Of a stretch of 20,830 bases of DNA, positions 1 through 8,454 are shown piece after piece. The position numbers and the translations under genes are program-made. The first letter of the stretch is position 1; each line of letters begins with the position of its first letter. The notes beneath the pieces were generated by a model. That model was not told the DNA's origin and searched no databases. It saw only the letters and a list, made by a program, of their open reading frames with translations. The DNA comes from Fragilaria radians (taxonomy: Eukaryota > Bacillariophyta > Fragilariophyceae > Fragilariales > Fragilariaceae). The DNA lies in assembly GCA_900642245.1 (NCBI GenBank), contig CAAAJI010000278.1:28539-49368 (forward strand), given 5' to 3'.

Positions 1-486
1 CATAGATAAACTAAAAATTCTTTGTCAGTAAATATTTTCTGTGTCTGTTTCGACTTCGTGGTAATCTTATGAACGTACGCATTTGTTGTCGTCGTTGTAA
101 AAGGAATACAAAAATTAGTGTATCCACGGGGTTATTTAGAGTTCAGATATTCTTCAACGGAAACTTTCATAAGTGTGCTCTCAAGTCTAAAACTATGAAA
201 TGGTCGATACACTTGCTTTGCATTAAAATTCAACACAAAAGAAATCATTTCATGATGATTTTTCCTATGAAGGCTTCAGGAAATTGTACTAGTTAGCATT
301 CTGCTTTTACTGTAAAAAAAAGGATTTTCGAGTTTGCATGAGTTGATGCAATTTGCGTTATTTGTGTCCAACATATCCTTAGTGATCTACCTATCTGTGG
401 TAGTGCTTGGGAAAAGCCTGCTGAGCTTAATGGAGTTGCGTAATTAAAGTTGCTTCCTCATGTTTTGATTGATACAGCAGGTGCTC

Positions 487-714
487 CTAATAATTCATGG
501 TTTCTTGTATAGGACAATTAAGCACATGTTCATAATGATATTTCAAACGTAAAACATTAGCACAGGTATCAGTACGCTGGACATTTCCCACCTTCTCATA
601 CTTAATTGGTTTGAATCTGTTTTGCTTATAGATCCAGTCTCCTTTTTTCCAGGAATAACAGAAAGAATTGGATATAGTAGTATTTTGACCGGCAACTACT
701 GTACATGAAATCAT
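487..714 (-). CDS. Possible small ORF, 75 aa, unidentified
   Basis: An ATG at 714 opens a 75-codon frame ending in TAG at 487, with an in-frame stop just upstream of the ATG. The product is Cys- and aromatic-containing (WKKGDWIYKQNRFKPIKYEK lies in its middle) with no signal peptide or membrane segment that I can see. I do not recognise a family. It could be a small lineage-specific gene, a fragment of a mobile element, or a chance frame in AT-rich DNA. Length alone does not distinguish these, so this is a weak call. Confidence 0.15.
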   Translation of the reverse strand: MISCTVVAGQNTTISNSFCYSWKKGDWIYKQNRFKPIKYEKVGNVQRTDTCANVLRLKYHYEHVLNCPIQETMNY

Positions 715-1390
715 TGAAGCTAGCACAAATTAGAAAGTTTTAGTGGCCGCATGATGTCCTCCCTTATAAACCTTTCTTTTGTTGCCTTGAAGGGAGGATT
801 ATTCAGCAAGCATTGCCTAACCACAATGGACTCATTGATAGATTATTTGACTTTTTGACTAGTACAATTGACCGGATAATCAGCATTGATTGGATCATCA
901 CTAATGATTGGTAATTAACATAGATGGATTGTTTTGATTGATTAATTTCGCGGTTTGATTTCAGTGATATCATTATCCATATAGATGGTTCACAGAGATT
1001 TTTTACAATTATTAATATTCATGGATTATCTACCATAATTTTTCTGCGGACTCCCATCAATGAGTATGATTCCTGCCTTTTATCATTGAGTATGATTATT
1101 GTCTGTCACCATTGTGCTTCAACTCACTCTCACCTCTGATAAGAATGGTCTAGAAACCCTGAAAGAAATAGGAAAAGTTTGGAACTCCATCAACATATTT
1201 TAATCTTGAATCACCTGGGGCAAGATTAAGGAAAGTGTTACGCGTTTCTTCGTGGACAGATTACTTAGGATGTGAATTGGATTGTAAATGCAGTGTAAAT
1301 ATTCAGTATACTACAGTGCTTTTTTTATTAGGAGAGGGTTACGTTGAGCAGATGCTTCTTGCATGTGTACGAACATTAGACAGTTGGCTT

Positions 1391-1398
1391 TGACGTCA
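1391..1398. promoter_or_regulatory. TGACGTCA palindrome, candidate aureochrome/bZIP site
   Basis: A perfect 8-bp TGACGTCA palindrome lies 261 bp upstream of the deduced aureochrome start codon. Aureochrome bZIP domains are known to bind TGACGT, and the same core is the CO2/cAMP-responsive element described in diatom carbonic anhydrase promoters. The sequence match is direct; the role in autoregulation is inference. Confidence 0.5.
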
Positions 1399-1616
1399 CC
1401 TACCCGTGGATCTTAAGACTTCAATAAAGACGAGCTCCGACATGAATTTCCAAGCCAGCTGAAGCCACAACGAGAAAAATTTAGTTGATCGTGGTGGAAG
1501 ACTAAGGGCTTTGAGCTTCATTAGTGTCGACAAAATCGCAATCACTTCTACTTTATTTATCTTCTCTCTATTTCGTTGAAGACATTGAGCAAACGCTACA
1601 TCGATTCTTGAGCTTT

Positions 1617-1622
1617 CACGTG
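1617..1622. promoter_or_regulatory. CACGTG box in aureochrome 5' region
   Basis: A palindromic G-box/E-box hexamer lies 37 bp upstream of the aureochrome ATG, either in the core promoter or the 5' UTR. It could bind bZIP or bHLH factors. Further copies lie upstream of the LRR gene (11459) and SPCS1 (16275, 16424). Function is not shown by the sequence. Confidence 0.3.
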
Positions 1623-1658
1623 AATGTTATAAGTTAGGTCTTTTTGCGTGTTCCTGAT

Positions 1659-3364
1659 ATGTCCAACCGTAAGTGTCGATATGTAAATATTGGGTAAATA
1701 CCTTCCAAACGTTGATTCCCTAATTTCATACATCTCAGCATTAAATCATGGAGTTCAACAGCCAATTTTTGCTTCGGCAACTCATCAAGGTCACGTAAGT
1801 TGAGATTAGAGAACTAAGCTTCCCTCTCCCTTTTTCTTCTAAATCAACCTTTCTATAAAGATGCTCGGTGAGGACATTGATCTGAATGAAATATTTGCCG
1901 ATTACTTCATCAACGAATTCGAAGATCCCCTCAATGCATATACCAATTCTATGGCGAATTACAACGGTGCTGCGGCAGCAGTAGCTCTAGCGCAGAAACA
2001 ACAACAAATAGATATTAAAATGGAAATGAACAATGCATTTAGCCAACAAAACTATTCCATTTTACCCACAGGAGGTATAAAGACGTCTTTCCATTCAGCT
2101 GCTAATGCCCAGCAACAGCACAATCAAAACGACGAGTCAAGTTCAAGTTTAGCCCATGTTCCTAAAAAGATGAAAGCAGAGGAGCAGCAATTTAGTGGAT
2201 CTGGAGTTGTCACTGCATTCCATCAAACTGCAATACCGCAACAAGGTGACCAAATAATTGGGAGAGGAACTATTTCTGGAAGGCTAGGCATTTCCTTGGC
2301 TGGAAACACTCTTGGAGTTACGATGCAGCAGCAGCAACAACAACAAAATCTGTCACAGACTCAGAACTGCACTTATTCCACCCAAGTAACATCCACTCCT
2401 CAGCAGCTACCCCATGCTGGAGGTATCCCTCTCCCTGTCGGAGTGGGCATTCGGTTGGGTGGAATCGGCGGGGTTGCACCCTCGACGGCACAGGCTGCCC
2501 CCCGAGGTGCTCACTATACTATGTGGAGTGGTGTTGCATCCAATTCAACTGGAGCTGGGGCAATGTCGGAGCACGCCATCGCCGAACGCCGACAACGCAA
2601 TCGTGAACATGCCAAACGTAGTCGTGTGCGAAAGAAGTTCATGCTGGAGTCCATGCAGGAGCAAGTACGGGCGCTTCAAAAGGAAAATCTTGAGCTTCGG
2701 ATGTTAATTCAAGAAAAGATTCCAACTCATGCTCAGACGATAATATCTGAATGTTGCAGCAAGAACTCATTGTTTTCAGATCTTACGAATTTGGAAGGGG
2801 ATGAAGGCGAAACCCTGAAACCCACGTCGCTAGAAAGAGCAGATTTGACACTTATCGAGAGCTTAACGTCAGGACAGCAAAATTTTGTTTTGTCAGATCC
2901 AAGACTTCCCGACAACCCTATTGTGTATGCTAGTCCAGGATTTTACGTCCTTACAGGATACACACAAGCGCAAGTTTTAGGACGTAATTGCCGATTTCTT
3001 CAGGGACCAGGGACTGATCCTCGTTCGGTAGACATTATTCGAAAAGCAGTTGCAAGCGGCTCTGATGCGACGACTTGTATTCTGAACTATAAGGCGGATG
3101 GTACTCCTTTTTGGAATCAATTTTTCGTCGCTGCTCTTCGGGATGCTGACAACTGCATTGTCAATTATGTAAGTGGCTTAATGATCATGTCTAATCATTT
3201 GATTTTCTGTTTATTGACTGAATAATATCGTTCAGGTTGGTGTACAGTGCGAGGTAGAATCTGAGACTTTAACATCGAATTTGGAAGATAAGGTGAACTC
3301 AGTCCTCCCACTGAACTCAAAGGATGGAGATGACGATGACGACGATGATGATGCAAGTCATTAA
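1659..3364 (+). CDS. AUREO: Aureochrome: bZIP-LOV blue-light photoreceptor transcription factor
   Basis: Nuclear blue-light-controlled transcription factor. Deduced exons are 1659-1668, 1739-1794, 1861-3168 and 3236-3364, giving 500 aa. All introns are GTAAGT...AG, 70, 66 and 67 bp. The ATG at 1659 is the first in frame after a TAG at 1635; the internal Met at 1861 sits exactly at an acceptor, so starting there would lose 22 residues. An N-terminal regulatory region contains an acidic-hydrophobic patch (GEDIDLNEIFADYF) and a Gln run at about 178-184. The bZIP basic region (about 264-283) has the N-x7-R signature, N269 to R277, followed by a short leucine zipper to about 309. The LOV domain spans about 363-467, with flavin-adduct Cys399 in GRNCRFLQ, LNY and FWN asparagines, and the signalling Gln462 in NYVGVQ. 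A run of eight Asp sits near the C-terminus. The intact NCRFLQ suggests a flavin-binding class 1 aureochrome rather than AUREO2; the subclass (1a, 1b or 1c) is undecided. Confidence 0.96.
2325..2346 (+). repeat. CAG/CAA run encoding polyglutamine in aureochrome
   Basis: A short in-frame mixture of CAG and CAA codons encodes seven consecutive Gln after a Met, with more Gln-rich stretches around 1996-2010 and 2110-2118. Mixed codons argue for selection on the Gln tract rather than simple slippage, though length variation between alleles is plausible. Confidence 0.6.
3329..3352 (+). repeat. GAY codon run encoding eight Asp at aureochrome C-terminus
   Basis: Eight consecutive GAT/GAC codons sit four codons before the stop and make a strongly acidic tail after the LOV domain. 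A similar GAY run occurs in the first HMG-box gene. Confidence 0.7.
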
Positions 3365-3558
3365 ACCTTTGGTATGGTGACCAAAGAGACTTTAGCCTAT
3401 GTTAAAACTTATTATTGAGGCCCATCGATTACGTCAAATTTTCAAACGGTACTACAGTTTCACACATCGACTACAGCATTAACTTAGACTGTGTACTTTT
3501 ATCATAGGTTGGAATATATAGACTTAATAACGTAAAACGATGAATAAACCAGGGATGT
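3365..3558. other. Convergent 3' region between AUREO and NOG1
   Basis: This 194-bp gap must hold both polyadenylation sites. An AATAAA at 3543 on the plus strand, about 180 bp after the aureochrome stop and 11 bp short of the NOG1 stop, is the best signal for the aureochrome. No canonical AATAAA on the minus strand was seen for NOG1. An ACGTCA half-site lies at 3431-3436. Confidence 0.35.
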
Positions 3559-5710
3559 TTAACGGCAATAGTGCGTTCCATTTCGTTTTTTGCCAGTATT
3601 CATCCACTTAATAAGGTGCGCACTCTTTCGCTGATCACCTTCACCACTTGCATGAGTTCTGCTCCAATTAACCTGCCCTTCACGTCCCATTTGCTTAGTC
3701 AACTTGAGAGCGGCCTCATCTTTCAAACCGATTTGAGACGGATCCCGTGGTCGAGAACGACTTCGAGAAAGACTGGAGGCATTCTTCCTCTCCTCAGCTC
3801 TTACTTTCTTAGCTTTCTTGCTCAAACCCGAATCTTCCATTTCCTCATCTGGTGAAGGCTCTCGAAGGCGACTAAGCGATCTTTCACGCTTGCGCCCCCT
3901 TTCCATGGTACGTCCTCGCTCCAACATCTTGGAAACATCGACACCATAGGAATCCATTTTCTTCTTGATTTCTTCTGCATCTAGAGGACTTGGGGTATGC
4001 TTATCTTTCACTCTGTTCCGGAACTCTCTAGGTAACACAGACTTGTTAGATGTATTTTTCATTCTAGAATCCTTCCGAATGATAACCTTTCGTTCACGAA
4101 TGGCCATGACCGCAGCTTCCTCTTCGGAATCAAGATCCGACTCCAATTCTTGCTCCATGGCAGCGGCATCCAACTCAGCGACAAGTTGGTCTTCCTCTTG
4201 TTCAAGGGCCAACAATTTAGCTTCAATATCGGGATCGATGTAGTCAGAAATATTCTTTCCATTGAGGATTTCTGGGAGTGCATCAAACCTCCAGTCGTCT
4301 TCTTTAAGATCATACTGCTCACGGTAATCGGGGGCCCAGACTCCAGGACCTCCATTTTCCCACATGAGATCTCTGGCTGTTTTCCTCATGTTCATGTCAG
4401 TATCAGTATCAACGTCTTTGGTTGTTGGCGCATACCCAAGCGTGGATGTTCTTTGCTTCTCATGACCAGGACGCTCCTCGACATCCTTTACAGATTCTGG
4501 AATACAGACATCCCGTTCCACATTATCTCTGGGTTGAGGCATGAAAACTTGTAAACGATTCATAATGCCGTCTACCTTATTACTTGAGACACGGGCGTCA
4601 ACTCTTGACGCAAGCAATTTATCGCATGCAACATTTTTAACTTCGGAGACACCATGTTCTGATATGTTTGACATAGTCAAAAGAGTGCTGTTCGTCGACT
4701 CAGCTAAGTCATTTACCAAATCCTTTTTATTCTGATCTAACGTTTCCCAAGGTTGTATGTCTATTTTATTGACGACAATGATCAGCTGCTTGTTTGCAAA
4801 GAGAGGCTGGATGCTTCGAAATAGAGAACACTGCTGCTCTATGGTGTACCCACATTGTTCCGAGATATCCACAAAGTACAACACACTGCATGTCAAGTGG
4901 GCTAATGCTGTAATGGCTTGCATTTCAATCGTGTTTCGTTCCTCCAAGGGATGATCCAAAATCCCAGGAGTATCAATTACCTGCCAACGCAAGTATCTAT
5001 GGTCACAGTGTCCTACAAACAGTGACTTCGTGGTGAATGCGTAAGGCTGCACATCCACATTGGCCCTTGTAATTTTATTCATGAAACTAGATTTTCCGAC
5101 GTTTGGCAATCCACACATAAGCAGAGTGCGAGTGTTTGGATCTAAGGCCGGAAGTCGTGACATATGCTTGCGAACTTCTTCCAGATAAGCTAATGACGCT
5201 TTTTGACGTTTCAATACGGTGCACATCCGACCTAATGCAGCACGCTTGAGGCATTTGCATCGATACAACGAATCACCGTACTTGACCATTCGAATCATAT
5301 CTCTGGAGATTGCATCTACCAAGGATCGAGCCGTGTTAATCTGACCTAAGGCCAATTTGTAATGGTCACGATCGTAAAGAGTATTGCACAAATCTGCATA
5401 GAAAGGATGAATGTCATTTAGGCGTGGGAAATCTGTTAAAAGCTGAGAAAGTCTTTCAGAAATCGTTTGCTGCGTGAATTTAATCTTGCGCATACTGATT
5501 TGTAAAAATTAAAGCTTTTGTAAGAAATAAAGTCATAAACAATTCTGTTATCCGAAAACGATGAACTCACTAGAAAGATCGAATGCGATTAATCTTGTAT
5601 CCAGGATGAACAACTGTAGGCGTTTTTCGCTGTGTTCTCATCAATACGATGTCAATAAGCTCCGTTGCCGAGGGCACGGGGTGCATCTTCTTGAAGTTGT
5701 AGACTGGCAT
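3559..5710 (-). CDS. NOG1: NOG1/GTPBP4-type nucleolar GTPase
   Basis: Nucleolar GTP-binding protein for 60S ribosomal subunit assembly. Exon 1 is 5710-5571 and exon 2 is 5494-3559, with a 76-bp GTGAGT...CAG intron splitting the Tyr codon of SFYMRK; the product is 691 aa. The family's N-terminal block (MPVYNFKK through RKTPTVVHPGYKINRIRSF) is found only by including exon 1, which fixes the start. The NOG1 N-terminal domain (MRKIKFTQQ...DIHPFYADL) is followed by GTPase motifs: G1 GLPNVGKSS at 175-183, TTKS, G3 DTPG at 221-224, and G4 NKID at 289-292. The NOG1 C-terminal signature (GVWAPDYREQYDLKEDDW, then DYIDPDIEAKLLALEQEED) is present, ending in a Lys/Arg-rich nucleolar tail. It is convergent with the aureochrome, with 194 bp between stops, so the 3' UTRs may overlap. 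Length and motif order match full-length NOG1. Confidence 0.97.
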
Positions 5711-8454
5711 GGCGACGTAAAATTCGATTGACTATTAAGCAATAATTTCACAATGAGATGATCTGATCAAGAAAGGACGAAGTTGGTTTTTCTACTGTGC
5801 AAGAACAGGTTTGTCAAAAAATAAAACTTGGTGGTTAGTAGGTAGTATGGCATGTCCGCTGCCCGTAACGCCAACAAACATGATTAACCTTAAGCACTTC
5901 TTAATTCTCTGTCAAAACTCACCTCTCTGATGTCGCATAACTTACATTGCCAAACTACATGACAATCGTTGTATGTATAAGCCTCTGCAATTTCCTACGT
6001 CGCCTAGCAGATGCATAGATGAAGATGAGATGATTTTCGATCAATCTAAGTATCCCAAGTGCTTTTGTCATCCTTTCTCTCCTTCCTTTCTGCACAGTGA
6101 TTGCTGTTGTTTTTGCACAATATTCCCCCCTCTCCAAATCAATCACGTCCCTTGATATCTTGATGGATATTCCAAAAGTTGAGTGCGCCACAAGTCCCGC
6201 CATGTGCTTGAAATTTGCCAATTAAGGTGGAGGGTAAGGAATTAGGCCAATCAAGCATGTTGATGTCTGTATCTCCTACAGAATTCAATCACATGGAAAT
6301 AAGTCCAAGCCTTCAACAAGTCACAACTCTCGATTAAATGGAATAGTTCAAAGTGGCTTTAGAAATTTTAGATTCCCATTTAGACTGAGTAGGTAGACAC
6401 ATAACCCACAGTCGTTATCCCTAGCTACTACAGGAGCATCACACTTTCTACAAAGCTAACGTATAGTTAGTTGCAGATATTCAATTCATCATCATGAAGA
6501 ACAGTAATAATGAAATGATGGCTGATAAAAGACACGTAAAAATTTGAATTCATTATTCTTCAAGCTTGTAACATTGCATCGAAGGAGCAAGAACATCAAA
6601 TCTCTACAGAATGACAAACGTTTCCAGAATTCGAGGAAATCTATGCTGGAAATGTTCGGATTCAATCTAGTTTGAGAGTATTATATTTTGAAAAAAAAAA
6701 CGGGATTTTGATCAGATTTAAAGGAATGCCTGACTGCAAGACAATGCCTTGTTTAACAGAATTCTTGCCTCATAGGATACACCGGGCAAAGGAATACTAA
6801 TTTGATGAAGGTTAACAAAAACGGAATTGAAGATATCCGAAATTAGTAAAATACGTCAGCGTAACATCAGTGAAGCTACTGTATCTAAATGTCAAGGAAT
6901 AATAATACGATAAATATTCATCAAATATATATTAGCAAAGTCATTATTAATCTTCTGCGAAATTACAGTGATCCATGTTCAGAATAAGGTATTTAGGATC
7001 ACCTCTTACCTTACATTGTTCTCAGATAATCTGTGTGCTTGGAGTAAATTGGAAAGTCATCACTTTTCCTTTCTTCTCTGGCTATAGCGAGATTAACAAT
7101 TTGATTTAAGGAGCAACCAGATTTGTGGCTCCTTACCAATTAAGATTTAAAGAAGAGGCAAAATAGTGCATCCACAATTGTGCTTTTGTCTGCTCCACTT
7201 GTTTTTTACTTGATTTCTTATTCTTCCATAATCTTTATCTAATAAATATATTTGATGTAATCACCGTGAGAGTTCCTTAGCTTCGTATGGATGTCTATTT
7301 AATTTTCAAGGAGGGGCTATTGGTGATTCTTTTTTTCTTGATTACTGAAAAAGTAGTGTAGCACAATACAATTATCTTTTAATACAACGATGAAACACCT
7401 CTGTCCTGATATCCATTATTTAGTCCGAAGGGTTGGTTCAACATATTTTTCTAGCTCCAGATACTAATTAGATGGACCTCATATAGTAAATATAACATCA
7501 ATTAAGGATGGTATCCACACGCACGTAAATCTGAATGACAACTACAGGAGACACAAATATGGATGTTTTCTATAATGCTTTTCCTTCATCCTTTGTATCA
7601 AGAACTCTTTATATTTGACTCTAAACGCTATCATGATTACCCAGATGATCTCGATCTTGGAATACGTTAGTCCCTTGAAGTGTTCCTGCAGTACACACCA
7701 ATGTAGGAGATCAAATGAATTATCAGTTATATCCTTTTATCTTAAATACGGTTTTTTCATCCCTACATACCAATGAATGTGGACGGAAACATTTTTCTAG
7801 AGACATATTTCATCCTGAATGCACTCCTTTGTTAACATCTTTACATCGAAATTTGAAGGATATGTGTTTGAAACAAAGATATTACTTTATAATTTAAAGG
7901 ATTTGCAATAATTAGGAGCAGGAATGTCAGTGCTGTAAGAGACTTACTTTGCATCTGTATCAGGGGATTCCCATGCTTCTATGGCATCCACAAATCATTT
8001 TCTAGAAAATTTAATCAACGCATGAACTCAAATAGTTTCTGATACCAAGAATATCCACGAATGATTAACTGTACATTAAATTGTTAAGACCATAGACAAT
8101 CAAGATGCCAACTTAGAAGATAAATAAATCATAAACAAACATGATGCTGATTTTGAAATCAAATATTGTTCTCAATTGCTGATAATATTTGAAATCCCTC
8201 TTAACCAGCATGGAAGTGAGCCAAGATGTTAGTTTATTTGCATTTTCAAGTAGCATCAAAGAAAGGAAAATCGTTGAAATCCAAACTCAATCCTCTTTAA
8301 ATTGTTGCAACTCAGATCAGATGACTAGGATCTTCAGGATTGCAATTCTAAAGCAACAACAATTGCTTTACAAGTGATATCTCAATATATGAACAGATGA
8401 GTCTGAGATATGTGTTTCCAATGTATATAGTCACTACTTTTCCTGTTGCAGTAC
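5711..8454. other. 2.7-kb AT-rich intergenic region, no gene recognised
   Basis: This is the space upstream of NOG1 and downstream of the LRR gene, both on the minus strand. Reading frames are under 90 codons, low-complexity and unlike known families (for example 6221-5955 minus and 7715-7897 plus). A plus-strand TTTATT near 8233 reads AATAAA on the minus strand, about 220 bp past the LRR stop, and may be its polyadenylation signal. No terminal repeats, tRNA or transposase fragment was seen by eye. Confidence 0.55.

Larger units (their letters stand above)
1..1658. other. AT-rich intergenic region upstream of aureochrome
   Basis: No gene is recognised here. Reading frames are short and unrelated to families I know. 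The longest candidate is 714-487 on the minus strand, listed separately at low confidence. The stretch 840-1110 is rich in variants of 'tgattgg' and 'tcattgagtatgatt', giving a mildly repetitive look; two near-identical copies of the latter lie near 1058 and 1084. The last 300 bases should hold the aureochrome promoter and 5' UTR, including the TGACGTCA palindrome and a CACGTG box listed below. Confidence 0.6.

Noticed and set aside
69..296. 75-codon plus-strand ORF
   Set aside because: Cys/Lys/Arg-rich peptide typical of chance translation; no family, no splice partners, no promoter signal.
1748..1800. ATG at 1748 as the aureochrome start or a uORF
   Set aside because: Splicing from 1794 to 1861 puts this ATG out of frame with the aureochrome; the frame from ATG 1659 runs through cleanly instead. 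It is only an internal out-of-frame ATG.
5955..6221. 88-codon minus-strand ORF upstream of NOG1
   Set aside because: No recognisable motif; basic, low-complexity sequence and an opposing shadow frame at 5973-6155.
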